Shown here: positions 1-8,097 of the stretch, one piece after another
How the letters are laid out: each line of letters begins with the position of its first letter
Numbering within the stretch: the stretch's first letter is position 1
NCBI RefSeq assembly: GCF_000017405.1
Contig: NC_009668.1
Span: forward strand, 1,605,001 to 1,669,000
Length of the DNA: 64,000 bases
Direction of reading: 5' to 3'
Source of the DNA: Brucella anthropi ATCC 49188
GTDB lineage: Bacteria > Pseudomonadota > Alphaproteobacteria > Rhizobiales > Rhizobiaceae
The notes under the pieces: model-generated
Told to the model about the DNA's origin: nothing
The model's input: only the letters and a program-made list of their open reading frames with translations
Database searches by the model: none
Translations under genes and position numbers: made by a program

Positions 1-192
1 TGCTCTTATATTGCCCGCGGTCTGGATCAGCTCGGTATAGAAACGCTTGGCCGGTTCAGCCTGACGGGAGGCCTCGCCTCATCCTATGCAGCCCTGCCAT
101 TTCTACCGCATCGGGAACGCTTTCGGCCCGCGCTTGGCGATGCGTTGCAGGGAGCATTATCGCTCGCCTTGCTGGCCAACGGACGAGATTAG
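1..192 (+). CDS. BadF/BadG-type ATPase (N-acetylglucosamine kinase-like), 3'-terminal fragment
   Basis: Only the last 63 residues are in the window; the reading frame is open from base 1 to a TAG at 190-192. The fragment has the closing pattern of the ASKHA sugar kinases of the BadF/BadG/BcrA family: a glycine pair in a 'LTGGLA' turn followed by a 'DALQGALSLA' helix, as at the end of bacterial N-acetylglucosamine kinases. By family, the enzyme would phosphorylate an amino sugar with ATP in the cytoplasm. The catalytic half lies outside the window, so substrate and start cannot be judged. Family assignment is moderately sure; the substrate is inference. Confidence 0.55.
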   Translation, partial: CSYIARGLDQLGIETLGRFSLTGGLASSYAALPFLPHRERFRPALGDALQGALSLALLANGRD

Positions 193-242
193 CCGCGTGA
201 ACGCCATGCGCCATCGCGGATGTTCCACACTATAGAAGTCAC

Positions 243-285
243 GCATCGTGCATTCCAAAATCGATTCCGATTTTCGGGCCGATGC
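243..285. repeat. Short palindromic (REP-like) repeat
   Basis: A nested inverted repeat: outer arms GCATCG/CGATGC and inner arms AAAATCG/CGATTTT. This shape is typical of the intergenic palindromes scattered through rhizobial and Brucella genomes. It lies between the kinase fragment and the Rrf2 gene. Confidence 0.5.
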
Positions 286-420
286 TGTAGCGGCAAAAAG
301 ACTTGTCGCGGCGGGGTTTACCCCCTAACTTCTTATATACAGGCACTCACAGATATTCGGCCTGATCTTGCGAAACGGTGCCAGCTCACGCTGGCGGCGT
401 GTGTGGCGTATTCTTTTCAT

Positions 421-463
421 GCATTTCCGGACGGAAACCGGTTTCCGTTCCCAGAGGAAATGC
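421..463. repeat. Palindromic repeat in the Rrf2 gene leader
   Basis: Outer arms GCATTTCC/GGAAATGC enclose a perfect 18-base palindrome, ACGGAAACCGGTTTCCGT (431-448). It ends 14 bases before the chosen ATG of the Rrf2 gene. It resembles the first hairpin of the 104-bp repeats elsewhere in the window but could equally be an operator. Confidence 0.5.
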
Positions 464-477
464 TCCACAGGGGTGGC

Positions 478-909
478 ATGCTGACTAAAAAGGGCAAATA
501 TGGCCTGAAAGCCATGGTGCATCTGGCGGGCGTTACAGATGGACAGCTGGTTTCGGCCAGCGAAATCGCCGAGAAGCACCATATACCGCGCAAGTTTCTC
601 GACAATATTTTTACCGAACTTCGCAATGCCGGCTTCGTTCTTAGTCGCAAGGGCAAAGGCGGTGGCTTCTGTCTGGCCCGCCCGGCCCACGAGATTGCCA
701 TCGGCAATATCATCCGCGCGCTCGACGGCGCGCTTGCCCCCATCGCCTGCGCCAGCAAGACAGACTATCGCCCATGTGACGATTGCGATGAGGACGAATG
801 CGAGGTGCGCCATATGATGCTCGATGTGCGCGAAGCCATCGCCAGCGTTCTGGATCATCGGACGCTAGCCGACAGCAAGGCCATGGATATAGCCTCACTG
901 TCAGAATAG
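478..909 (+). CDS. Rrf2-family transcriptional regulator with a four-cysteine cluster
   Basis: A 143-residue winged-helix regulator of the Rrf2 family (IscR, NsrR, RirA, CymR relatives). The N-terminal 'LTKKGKYGLKAM' helix and the recognition helix region 'IPRKFLDNIFTELRNAGFV' fit the family. C-terminal cysteines at about 91, 100, 103 and 108 could hold an Fe-S cluster, although the spacing differs from IscR. I chose the ATG at 478 because it has a good AGGGG ribosome site and begins exactly where the family homology starts; the frame is open upstream to 220, but that stretch runs through palindromic repeats. It ends only 3 bases from the convergent COG0523 gene. What it senses is unknown. 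Confidence 0.8.
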   Translation: MLTKKGKYGLKAMVHLAGVTDGQLVSASEIAEKHHIPRKFLDNIFTELRNAGFVLSRKGKGGGFCLARPAHEIAIGNIIRALDGALAPIACASKTDYRPCDDCDEDECEVRHMMLDVREAIASVLDHRTLADSKAMDIASLSE

Positions 910-912
910 GCC

Positions 913-2118
913 TCAAGCCGCGGCGGCCGACCAGTTCGGGAACGGATCGTTCAGCCCCGACCAGCGCTCTGGCACGAAGTCTTCTTCCTCAAGAAGACAT
1001 TGATCCAGCTCATCGATGAGCGCATCTTCCTGCATCGGATCGACACCGATGAACACAATCTCCTGACGCCGATCACCCCACACCTTATGGAAATATGGCT
1101 CCATGGCGCGCTGCCATTCGGGTTCCGCCGGCCAGTATTGCTTCGGCACGGATGACCACCAGCGCCCTCTTTTTCCGGTGCGGACCAACGCGCCCGCCTG
1201 ACTGATTTCACCGACAAAATCCGGACGGGTGGCAAGCCAGAAGAAGCCTTTCGCCCGCACGACACCCGGCCAGCCCTTGTCGATGAACGATTGAAACCGT
1301 TCAGGATCGAAGGGACGTCGCGCACGATAGACAAAGGAGCGAACGCCATATTCCTCGGTCTCGGGCGTATGCGAGGCAAAGCCATGCAACTCCTTGTACC
1401 AGAGCGGATGCTCATGCGCCTTGTTGAAGTCGAAAAGCTTCGTGTCCAATATGGCGTCGAGCGACACTTCTCCGAAATCGACCTCCTCGATGCGGGCATC
1501 GGGATTGAGCGAGCGGATGACTTTGTGCGCCAGATCACGCTCCTCTTTTGAAGCGGTCGATATCTTGTTCAGCACGACGACATCGGCGAACTCGATCTGT
1601 TCAACCAGAAGATCGACAAGCGTGCGCTCGTCATCTTCGCCAAGGGATTCGCCGCGATCACGCAGAAAATCGCTCGATGCATAATCCTTCAGCAGATTGG
1701 CGGCATCAACAACTGTCACCATCGTATCGAGCCGGGCAACGTCCGAAAGACTGTTGCCCTTCTCGTCGCGAAACTCGAACGTGGCGGCAACCGGCAGTGG
1801 CTCGGCTATGCCGGTCGATTCGATCAGCAGATAATCGAAGCGTCCCTGAGCTGCCAGTTGTGAAACCTCCTTCAGGAGATCATCGCGCAATGTGCAGCAG
1901 ATGCAGCCATTGGTCATTTCGACCAGCTGTTCATCCGTGCGGGAGAGATTGGCGCCGCCCTCACGAACGAGGGCGGCATCTATATTCACTTCACTCATAT
2001 CATTGACGATCACCGCGACGCGGCGGTTCTCGCGATTATTGAGCACGTGATTGAGCAGTGTCGTCTTTCCGGCCCCGAGAAAACCGGACAAGACCGTAAC
2101 GGGCAGTCTCTTTCTCAT
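913..2118 (-). CDS. COG0523 (CobW-like) GTPase, putative zinc metallochaperone (ZigA-type)
   Basis: A 401-residue G3E-family P-loop GTPase. The Walker A 'GFLGAGKTT' is at about residues 11-19 and the metal-binding CxCC motif ('[11 protein letters not shown]') at about 70-80, followed by a CobW C-terminal domain. COG0523 proteins of this kind deliver zinc to client enzymes during starvation. The ATG at 2118 has a GGAG site 5-8 bases upstream; the longer TTG at 2151 has no clear ribosome site. It follows the DUF4198 gene closely and shares its promoter, which carries a Zur-like box, so zinc rather than cobalt is the likely metal. Family call is strong; metal identity is inferred from context. 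Confidence 0.85.
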   Translation of the reverse strand: MRKRLPVTVLSGFLGAGKTTLLNHVLNNRENRRVAVIVNDMSEVNIDAALVREGGANLSRTDEQLVEMTNGCICCTLRDDLLKEVSQLAAQGRFDYLLIESTGIAEPLPVAATFEFRDEKGNSLSDVARLDTMVTVVDAANLLKDYASSDFLRDRGESLGEDDERTLVDLLVEQIEFADVVVLNKISTASKEERDLAHKVIRSLNPDARIEEVDFGEVSLDAILDTKLFDFNKAHEHPLWYKELHGFASHTPETEEYGVRSFVYRARRPFDPERFQSFIDKGWPGVVRAKGFFWLATRPDFVGEISQAGALVRTGKRGRWWSSVPKQYWPAEPEWQRAMEPYFHKVWGDRRQEIVFIGVDPMQEDALIDELDQCLLEEEDFVPERWSGLNDPFPNWSAAAA

Positions 2119-2147
2119 GACTCCGTTCCTCATCAAACTGGGTAGAA

Positions 2148-2882
2148 TCAATCGTGATGGTGGTGATCGAGGTTGAAGGTCAGCGTGGTGAAATAGCTGA
2201 GCTTGTCCGCTTCCTTTGAATCAGACAGCGGCCTGGAATAGCCCGCCCCAACGACATTGAGACCCGCGTTGCGGATATTGATCCTGGCGATGCCTTCCGC
2301 GTCGGTTTTCACCGGCGCTGCGCGACTGTCATTGACATAATCCGCCGTAACCTCGACGCCTTCCACCGGCTTTCCGTCAAACAGAACCTGCACGGGAAGC
2401 TCGTTGCCCGCCTCCAATATTGTCGGGTCCATCAACGGAACGATTTCGAAAGGCAAACCTTGGGCTTCTGGCTTTTTGCGCAGATGATCCAGAATGGCGA
2501 CAGCAAATTTCTGACTCTGGCTGGACTGTTTTGCGCCCGGCACTTCCGATTTCGGCTTGTTGACCCACTTGCCGTCCGGACCCTCGGCCCAGAAGCCATT
2601 GTCGAATGTGCCGCTGACCACGACTGCATCCTTGGGCACGCTCAGCAGGGCATGATCTTCCTGTCGTTTGATCTCGACGGCGACATCCTTGCCCTCTCCA
2701 TTCTTGGCCGTAACCGTCTTGAGCTTCTGCGGGTCATAGGCCTCATCGCTTGCGCCGTGACCGTAAACAACCGCCTGCGTTCCGTGACGTTCTGCAATCC
2801 AGATTCCATGAGCACCCGCGATTGCGGGAGCAAGAAAAGTCAAGACAGCACCAGCCTGAAGCGCCTTCACAAAGCTACGCAT
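2148..2882 (-). CDS. DUF4198 periplasmic protein, putative metal-uptake accessory
   Basis: A 244-residue exported protein with an N-terminal signal peptide (cleavage near residue 24, just before 'HGIWI'). The mature protein fits DUF4198: a beta-rich body with a carboxypeptidase-regulatory-like fold near the end ('[15 protein letters not shown]'). It ends in a HHHH-D tail suited to metal binding. DUF4198 proteins are often coded beside nickel, cobalt or zinc transporters. It is the first gene of a two-gene unit with the COG0523 GTPase. The ATG has a strong AAGGAG site. A GTTAT-nnn-ATAAC palindrome sits 15 bases upstream, so Zur control is likely. Biochemical role is unknown. Confidence 0.8.
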   Translation of the reverse strand: MRSFVKALQAGAVLTFLAPAIAGAHGIWIAERHGTQAVVYGHGASDEAYDPQKLKTVTAKNGEGKDVAVEIKRQEDHALLSVPKDAVVVSGTFDNGFWAEGPDGKWVNKPKSEVPGAKQSSQSQKFAVAILDHLRKKPEAQGLPFEIVPLMDPTILEAGNELPVQVLFDGKPVEGVEVTADYVNDSRAAPVKTDAEGIARINIRNAGLNVVGAGYSRPLSDSKEADKLSYFTTLTFNLDHHHHD

Positions 2883-2894
2883 TCTCTTCTCCTT

Positions 2895-2913
2895 AATGTT
2901 ATATCATAACAGA
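2895..2913. promoter_or_regulatory. Putative Zur box (DUF4198-COG0523 operon)
   Basis: The perfect palindrome TGTTAT-ATC-ATAACA (2897-2911) lies just upstream of the DUF4198 start. The same GTTAT-nnn-ATAAC core appears between znuA and znuC. The form agrees with Zur sites known in alphaproteobacteria. Confidence 0.7.
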
Positions 2914-2929
2914 TTTAGTGGTGAAAATA

Positions 2930-2945
2930 GGCGGCCTGAGCCGCC
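2930..2945 (-). terminator. Hairpin, probable terminator between znuA and the DUF4198 operon
   Basis: GGCGGC/GCCGCC stem with a 4-base loop, followed on the minus strand by TATTTT. It would stop znuA transcripts before the next Zur-controlled promoter. Confidence 0.5.
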
Positions 2946-3002
2946 TTTGAGTGTCGAAATGCAAGTTTCGATCCGCTTCAATCAGGTCGAGGCGCACTCA
3001 TT

Positions 3003-3106
3003 AGAGCATGTCTCCCGAAAGTGGGAACCGGTTTCGGGATAAAGACATGCTGAAAAACAAACAGATAGAGCATTTCCAATGATTCAATTAAAACAGGAAA
3101 TGCTCT
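3003..3106. repeat. Bipartite palindromic repeat, copy 1 (Bru-RS-like, about 104 bp)
   Basis: Two hairpins in series: AGAGCATGTCT...AGACATGCT (3003-3050) and AGAGCATTTCC...GGAAATGCTCT (3066-3106), joined by an A-rich 'aaaacaaacaga' linker. The core 'CCGAAAGTGGGAACCGGTTT' recurs at 49479-49582 and 56221-56324. The size and build resemble the 103-105 bp Bru-RS repeats of Brucella; that identity is from memory. Confidence 0.75.
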
Positions 3107-3109
3107 AGT

Positions 3110-3148
3110 GCCGGGCTGCCCGTAAGTTAAAGCAGGGTCCAGCCCGGC
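3110..3148 (-). terminator. Hairpin downstream of znuA
   Basis: GCCGGGCT/AGCCCGGC arms (3110-3117 and 3141-3148) lie 65 bases past the znuA stop. There is no strong U-tract, so it may stabilise the 3' end rather than terminate. Confidence 0.4.
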
Positions 3149-3213
3149 ACCGTTGCGACCGCTACCAAGTTATGGGCGTGCACCTGGCGAGGGCGCGGTC
3201 GCAGCTGTTGGCC

Positions 3214-4254
3214 CTATTTCGACAGACAGTCCTTCAACGAATCCGCCAGATTGCGAATGAGCTGCGGATAGAGATCCGGACCATCCTTCAGCTCTGCCCC
3301 CAGCGGATCGAGAACGCCTGTCCTGGCATCCGTTCCTTCGATAACTGTATTCACCAGCTTCGGTTCGAACTGCGGTTCGGAGAACACGCAGGTTGCGCCA
3401 AGCGATTTGATCTTCTCGTGAATTTCCTTGATGCGCGCGGCACCCGGCGCCTTTTCCGGGCTGACCGTGATTGATCCGGCCGCCTTCACACCGAAACGAT
3501 TTTCGAAATACTGGTATGCATCATGGAAGACGATAAACGGCTTGTCCTTTACCGGCTCCAGTTCGCTGGCGACTTCCTTGGTCAGCGCGTCAATCTTCTC
3601 GCCATAGTCCTTGGCGTTCTTTTCATATTGCGCAGCGTGTTCGGGGTCGCTTTCGCCGAGCGTCTTGGCGATATCCGCCGCCAGAACCTTTCCGTTTTGC
3701 GGGTCGAGCCAGAAATGCAGATCATATTCACCGTGACCATGGTGATGGTCATGCCCGCTTTCCGATGCTTCGGCGGCATGATTGTGCCCCTTGTCGGCAT
3801 CGGCGGCATCCTTCTTGTCATCGTTACCATGGTCATGACCTTCGGCACCATGGTTGTGACCTTCATGGCCATGGTCATGCGCTTCGAACGGACCACCTTC
3901 ACGGAACTTCAGCTTGGTCAGTCCTTCCGCTTCACCAAGAGCGACAACCTTTGCGCCATCGCCAAGTGTATCGATGGGCTTGTCGAGGAAGGTTTCCATC
4001 GACGGCCCGGCCCAGAAAATCACCTTGGCGTGCTCGATTGCTTCGGCATCGGAGGGTTTCAGGCTGTAGACATGCTCGGAACCCGCACCCTGAACGATCA
4101 GTTTCGGCTCGCCCACCCCCTGCATGACTGCGGAAACAATGGAATGGAGCGGTTTGATCGAGACCACGACGCCGTCGCGTTCTGCGGCAAGTGAGACATT
4201 TGCCGTACCAGCCAGAAATGCCGAGGCTAGGAGGAGGGAGCGAAGATGTTTCAT
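3214..4254 (-). CDS. znuA: ZnuA, periplasmic zinc-binding protein of the ZnuABC importer
   Basis: A 346-residue cluster-9 metal-binding protein. A signal peptide ends near 'SLAA' (residue 23). The metal ligands are seen as the His in 'GSEHVYSL', the 'HFWLDP' motif, the 'FHDAYQYF' motif and a late acidic loop. Between about residues 125 and 180 is the long His/Asp-rich loop ('HDHGHEGHNH', 'HDHHHGHGEYD') that marks zinc rather than manganese binders. It captures Zn2+ and delivers it to ZnuB. The gene diverges from znuC-znuB-zur across a 238-base region with two Zur-like boxes. Confidence 0.96.
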   Translation of the reverse strand: MKHLRSLLLASAFLAGTANVSLAAERDGVVVSIKPLHSIVSAVMQGVGEPKLIVQGAGSEHVYSLKPSDAEAIEHAKVIFWAGPSMETFLDKPIDTLGDGAKVVALGEAEGLTKLKFREGGPFEAHDHGHEGHNHGAEGHDHGNDDKKDAADADKGHNHAAEASESGHDHHHGHGEYDLHFWLDPQNGKVLAADIAKTLGESDPEHAAQYEKNAKDYGEKIDALTKEVASELEPVKDKPFIVFHDAYQYFENRFGVKAAGSITVSPEKAPGAARIKEIHEKIKSLGATCVFSEPQFEPKLVNTVIEGTDARTGVLDPLGAELKDGPDLYPQLIRNLADSLKDCLSK

Positions 4255-4300
4255 AGTCTCTCTCTTGTACGATTGGGGAGGGGCACCACATTCTTGTGAT

Positions 4301-4317
4301 ATGTTATTTTATTACGT
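4301..4317. promoter_or_regulatory. Putative Zur box (znuA side)
   Basis: GTTAT-TTT-ATTAC (4303-4315) matches GTTAT-nnn-ATAAC with one mismatch. It lies 47 bases upstream of the znuA ATG. Confidence 0.55.
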
Positions 4318-4323
4318 CAGTTG

Positions 4324-4338
4324 CGTTATGCTATAACG
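4324..4338. promoter_or_regulatory. Putative Zur box (znuC side)
   Basis: Perfect arms CGTTAT-GCT-ATAACG in the znuA-znuC intergenic region, a second copy of the box found upstream of the DUF4198 gene. Confidence 0.7.
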
Positions 4339-4492
4339 TCTGTCATAAGGTGAGGCAACCCCCATTTTGGAAAAATCACAGCGGCGGTTGCGCAATAGAG
4401 CGGCAACGGAAAAAGACGCTGGGAAAAATTTCGAATCGGCGGATGATCCGTGCGTGGGACACGAACATACAGGCATTGAAAGCCCAGAGTAG

Positions 4493-5374
4493 ATGAGCAG
4501 GAAGACCGCCCTCCCCGCCGAAAAAGCGCGGGAAACATTGATTGAACTGAAGGATGCCGGCGTCTATCGCGACGGGCGCTGGCTCGTGCGCAATGTCGAC
4601 CTGAGTGTTGAGCGCGGGGAGATCGTCACCCTGATCGGTCCGAATGGCGCGGGCAAGAGCACCGCCGCCAAGATGGCGCTGCGCATCCTGAAACCAGACG
4701 AAGGCAGCGTGATCCACGCGCCGGGCCTGCGCATCGGCTATGTGCCGCAAAAGATCAATATCGACCGCACGTTGCCGCTTTCGGTCGAGCGCCTGATGAC
4801 CCTGACGGGGCCTCTCTCGCGCAAGGATACCGAGACGGCCTTGGAAGTGGTGGGCATTCCGCATCTGGCCAAGGCGGAAATCGCTAATCTGTCAGGCGGC
4901 GAGTTCCAGCGGGCGCTGATGGCGCGCGCACTTGCGCGCAAACCGGACCTCATGGTGCTGGACGAACCGGTGCAGGGCGTCGACTTTTCCGGCGAAGCTG
5001 CATTGTACGAACTGATTGCGAAACTGCGCGACGACACAGGCTGCGGCGTGCTGCTGATTTCGCACGACCTGCATCTGGTCATGGCGGCGACCGACCGCGT
5101 CATCTGCCTCAACGGGCATGTATGCTGCAGCGGGACGCCGCGCGATGTGACGGCGAGCCCTGAATATATGCGGCTGTTTGGCAGCCGGGCCGTCGGACCG
5201 CTTGCCGTTTATGAGCATCATCACGATCACACGCATCTGCCGGACGGGCGCGTGCTTCATGCCGACGGTTCCGTGACGGATCACTGCCACGCCGATGACG
5301 GCCATCATCATGACCATGAACACGGGCATGATCATGAACATCATCATCACGAAGGGAGCGCGCCGCGTGCTTGA
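4493..5374 (+). CDS. znuC: ZnuC, ATPase of the zinc importer, with a His-rich tail
   Basis: A 293-residue ABC ATPase: Walker A 'GPNGAGKST' (about 47-55), signature 'LSGGEFQRA', Walker B 'LMVLDEP', and the H-loop 'LLISHDLH'. It energises zinc import through ZnuB. The last 55 or so residues form an unusual histidine/aspartate-rich extension ('HHDHTH', 'HHHDHEHGHDHEHHHH') in the cytoplasm, probably a zinc sensor or buffer. It overlaps znuB by 8 bases, so the two are translationally coupled. The start ATG is preceded by a modest AGAG site. Confidence 0.95.
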   Translation: MSRKTALPAEKARETLIELKDAGVYRDGRWLVRNVDLSVERGEIVTLIGPNGAGKSTAAKMALRILKPDEGSVIHAPGLRIGYVPQKINIDRTLPLSVERLMTLTGPLSRKDTETALEVVGIPHLAKAEIANLSGGEFQRALMARALARKPDLMVLDEPVQGVDFSGEAALYELIAKLRDDTGCGVLLISHDLHLVMAATDRVICLNGHVCCSGTPRDVTASPEYMRLFGSRAVGPLAVYEHHHDHTHLPDGRVLHADGSVTDHCHADDGHHHDHEHGHDHEHHHHEGSAPRA

Positions 5375-6188
5375 CGATTTCTTCACCCGCGCCATCATCG
5401 CCGGTGTCGGGCTTGCGCTCACGACCGGACCGCTCGGCTGCTTCATCGTCTGGCGGCGCATGGCCTATTTCGGCGATACCATGGCGCATTCCGCCCTGCT
5501 CGGCGTGGCGCTGGCGCTCATTTTCGACATCAATATGATGATCGGCGTGTTCGCCGTTGCCGTGGCGATTTCAGCCATTCTGCTGCTCTTGCAGCGCCGA
5601 CACACATTGTCGGCGGATTCGCTGCTCGGCATCCTGTCCCATGCCACGCTGTCGCTTGGCCTCGTCCTCGTTGCCTTCATGACATGGGTGCGCGTCGACC
5701 TGCTGTCGTTCCTGTTCGGCGATATTCTGGCTGTCTCGCGAATGGATATCGCCTTCATCTATGGCGGCGGGGTGTTTGTGCTGGCGGTTCTGGCCTGGTT
5801 GTGGCGTCCTTTCCTTGCTGCCACCGTCAGCGAGGATATTGCCCGCGCCGAAGGCATGAACCCTGCCCTGTCGCGCATTGTTTTCATGCTGCTTCTGGCC
5901 ATCGTCATCGCCATTGCGATGAAGATCGTCGGAATTCTATTGATCACCTCGCTGCTGATCATTCCGGCAGCGACGGCACGCCGCTTTTCCTCCACACCCG
6001 AACAGATGGCCATTCTGGCCTCACTGATCGGTGCTGCGGGGGTTATCGGCGGACTTTATGGTTCCATTCATTTCGACACGCCATCCGGCCCTTCAATCGT
6101 GGTCGCGGCGCTTGCCATTTTCATTTTGAGCCTGCTACCCCTACATAAGAGGGAACAGGCATCACCGAAACGGATCGCTGGACAATGA
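5367..6188 (+). CDS. znuB: ZnuB, inner-membrane permease of the zinc importer
   Basis: A 273-residue ABC-3 family permease with about eight hydrophobic segments, starting 'LDDFFTRAIIAGVGLALTTGPLG'. I placed the start at the GTG at 5367: it has an AAGGGAG site and begins at the family N-terminus, whereas the open frame upstream runs through the His-rich tail of znuC in another frame. It forms the Zn2+ channel between ZnuA and ZnuC. It overlaps zur by 4 bases. Confidence 0.94.
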   Translation: MLDDFFTRAIIAGVGLALTTGPLGCFIVWRRMAYFGDTMAHSALLGVALALIFDINMMIGVFAVAVAISAILLLLQRRHTLSADSLLGILSHATLSLGLVLVAFMTWVRVDLLSFLFGDILAVSRMDIAFIYGGGVFVLAVLAWLWRPFLAATVSEDIARAEGMNPALSRIVFMLLLAIVIAIAMKIVGILLITSLLIIPAATARRFSSTPEQMAILASLIGAAGVIGGLYGSIHFDTPSGPSIVVAALAIFILSLLPLHKREQASPKRIAGQ

Positions 6189-6601
6189 GCACGCATCACC
6201 ATCATCACGCCCCGCAGGACCTCACCCGCAATCAGACACTGGTTTTCGACGTTTTGTCCAAAGCGGAAGGCCCACTCAGCGCCTATACGATCCTCGACCA
6301 GTTGCGTGACGACGGTTTCCGCGCGCCGTTGCAGGTCTATCGCGCACTGGAAAAGCTGCTCGATTACGGGATGATTCATCGCCTTGAAAGCCTCAACGCC
6401 TTCGTTGCCTGCGCGCATCCGCAATGCCATCAGCAGGGTCTGGTGGCTTTCGCGATTTGCGAGAAATGCGGTCAGGTGACGGAATTCTCCGACGCGGCGA
6501 TCGAGAACCTTGTCAGCGCCTGGAGCCTTCAGAACGGTTTCAAGTCGCGCAAGACGACACTGGAGCTGCGCGGCCTCTGCGAAGCTTGTGGCGAGCACTG
6601 A
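6185..6601 (+). CDS. zur: Zur, Fur-family zinc uptake regulator
   Basis: A 138-residue Fur-family repressor: N-terminal winged helix ('LTRNQTLVFDVLSKAEGPLSAYTILDQL') and a C-terminal dimerisation domain with two CxxC pairs for structural zinc ('CEKCGQV' and 'CEACGEH'). Being the last gene of znuCB-zur identifies it as Zur rather than Fur. With zinc bound it should repress its own operon, znuA and the DUF4198-COG0523 unit. It starts with an extra HHHHH run, which may raise zinc affinity or be fortuitous. The ATG overlaps the znuB stop. Confidence 0.93.
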   Translation: MSTHHHHHAPQDLTRNQTLVFDVLSKAEGPLSAYTILDQLRDDGFRAPLQVYRALEKLLDYGMIHRLESLNAFVACAHPQCHQQGLVAFAICEKCGQVTEFSDAAIENLVSAWSLQNGFKSRKTTLELRGLCEACGEH

Positions 6602-6673
6602 CAAACAGGAACCTGTTCAAGGTAACCATGTCCGCAAAATCCCGGTTTAAAAAGTAACGCATCGGCAATCGAA

Positions 6674-6706
6674 ACCTGCTAGATTAGTCTCAGGGGAATA
6701 GCAGGT
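6674..6706 (+). promoter_or_regulatory. Leader inverted repeat overlapping the PilZ gene ribosome site
   Basis: Perfect arms ACCTGCTA (6674-6681) and TAGCAGGT (6699-6706) with a 17-base spacer. The second arm contains the AGGT of the ribosome binding site of the gene starting at 6718, so pairing could hide it. It could also be a protein operator. Confidence 0.45.
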
Positions 6707-6717
6707 AAGATTTTGAT

Positions 6718-7053
6718 ATGGCACGGGTTAAGCCATCCCACGAACGTCGTAGGGAAGAGAGACAGCGTACAAGGCTGCGCTCCGGAAAGATCGTGGGGCT
6801 CGATGGGCGTTTCATCATCGAATGCCAGTTCAGCGATATCGCGCCCCATGGCGCCAAGCTGAGAACTGTCGAAGTCCCGACCCTGCCCGAACGCTTCTGG
6901 CTGTTTGACGATTATTACGGACGCGCGCTTCTGGCCCGCGTGGCCTGGCGGGATGGTCGTGAAATGGGTGTGGAGCTTGTATCCGACCCGGCGGTCGCAC
7001 CGCTCGATGACGAGCGCCTCGCCCAGCTTGCAGGAAAATACTATTCGCTGTGA
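6718..7053 (+). CDS. PilZ-domain protein, putative c-di-GMP receptor
   Basis: A 111-residue single-domain protein. The N-terminal arginine-rich stretch 'RRREERQRTR' supplies the RxxxR motif and 'DIAPHGAKLR' (about 41-50) the D/NxSxxG motif of PilZ domains. PilZ proteins bind cyclic di-GMP and often slow flagellar rotation or assembly. It sits at the edge of the flagellar cluster and runs tail-to-tail into the next gene, overlapping it by 13 bases. Its target is inferred from position only. Confidence 0.8.
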   Translation: MARVKPSHERRREERQRTRLRSGKIVGLDGRFIIECQFSDIAPHGAKLRTVEVPTLPERFWLFDDYYGRALLARVAWRDGREMGVELVSDPAVAPLDDERLAQLAGKYYSL

Positions 7054-7580
7054 CTGACAGGCTCTGCGTTGGCCTGCTTCTCTGACTGCTTGGCCGGTGC
7101 CGTCGGTGTCGGCGTGCCGCGCATGTTCATGGCACGGATTTCTTCCGCTGAAATATAGTTGAACTGCTCGACCAGAAGGTCCTTGATGACCGGCTCGGGG
7201 AACCGCGCATTGAGATCGGTGATGATCGAGGCACGAACGTCCTCGAAACTCACCTTCTCGACCTCTTTCGTATCCGAATAGCTGCCATAGAATTTACGGA
7301 ATATCTCATCGTTGATGAAGAATTCGAGCGGCACGGTCAGCTTCTTGCGAATGTTCGAATCGACCGTATAGACAAGCTGCGTCACCACATAACCGGCGAC
7401 GCCGCCATTCGAGATGATCGGCACGCTCATCACATCTGTCTTGACGTAATCCACGCCGCCAAATCCACTGGTCGCCGCCTGCGCCTCACCCGAAGATGAG
7501 ACGTTCTGGCGAACCGCCAGGAAAAGCGAGCCGAAAGCGACGGCACAAATCCACAGACCGATGGCAATGATGCGGATCAT
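7041..7580 (-). CDS. Conserved flagellar-cluster protein with one N-terminal membrane anchor
   Basis: A 179-residue protein with one hydrophobic N-terminal segment (about residues 2-22) and then a periplasmic domain of about 130 residues ('SVPIISNGGVAGYVVTQLVYTV'). This layout, an anchored protein with a single periplasmic domain, recalls FliL but I see no clear FliL motif. I do not recognise a named family. It is the last gene of the fliR-fliJ-flgJ-flgN unit and overlaps the gene before it by 4 bases, so a flagellar role is likely by context. Confidence 0.7.
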   Translation of the reverse strand: MIRIIAIGLWICAVAFGSLFLAVRQNVSSSGEAQAATSGFGGVDYVKTDVMSVPIISNGGVAGYVVTQLVYTVDSNIRKKLTVPLEFFINDEIFRKFYGSYSDTKEVEKVSFEDVRASIITDLNARFPEPVIKDLLVEQFNYISAEEIRAMNMRGTPTPTAPAKQSEKQANAEPVSHSE

Positions 7581-8047
7581 CGTGCGTGACCGAGCCTCAC
7601 ACTCTGCATGCTGTAGGTGCCGTCCGCTTCCTGCGTTTCCAGCGCACCGCGAATGAGATCAGCCAACTCACCGACGGCCCGCAGATGCAGCTGCAGCGCT
7701 TCGCAATTCCTCTCGAGCTTCTGCTTCAGGCTGTCGAGCAGCGGCTGAAGCCGCTTCATCGTCGCCGGTTCGGCAGCACTGGCCGCTTTCTTGATCGCCT
7801 TGTTGAAATCATAAAGCCCACGGCTCTTGCGGGAGTTGATTTCCGCCAGATCCGGATTGCCGCCCTCCAGAAGAAGACGCGTTTCAGTATCGATGACATC
7901 TTCCAGACGTTGGATTGCCCGCACGACCGGCTTCAATGTGGGGTTCTCGGCCGGTTCCTCTGCCAGCGCCTGACCCGGTTCGCTCGTGACAGTGACGATT
8001 TGCGAATCCTCTGGCGGCAGGCTGTTTTCAGAGCTTGTCTCGGTCAT
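7577..8047 (-). CDS. FlgN-like export chaperone
   Basis: A 156-residue, mostly helical protein. The segment 'AIQRLEDVIDTETRLLLEGG' and the long helices that follow look like FlgN, which keeps the hook-associated proteins FlgK and FlgL soluble and delivers them to the export gate. The N-terminal 45 residues are acidic and low-complexity. It lies in the flagellar cluster that also encodes flgK and flgL. The resemblance is by pattern, so the call is moderate. Confidence 0.6.
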   Translation of the reverse strand: MTETSSENSLPPEDSQIVTVTSEPGQALAEEPAENPTLKPVVRAIQRLEDVIDTETRLLLEGGNPDLAEINSRKSRGLYDFNKAIKKAASAAEPATMKRLQPLLDSLKQKLERNCEALQLHLRAVGELADLIRGALETQEADGTYSMQSVRLGHAR

Positions 8048-8097
8048 TTAGGGGTCCTCAATTATGAAGCATGGCGGACGCTATGGTTGCGGGCCAA

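Noticed and set aside
220..477. N-terminal extension of the Rrf2 gene
   Set aside because: The stretch covers two palindromic repeats and lacks similarity to Rrf2 proteins; the ATG at 478 has a better ribosome site.
5295..5366. Longer ZnuB start inside the His-rich end of znuC
   Set aside because: The extra 24 residues are the His-tail codons read in another frame; the GTG at 5367 has a ribosome site and the family N-terminus.
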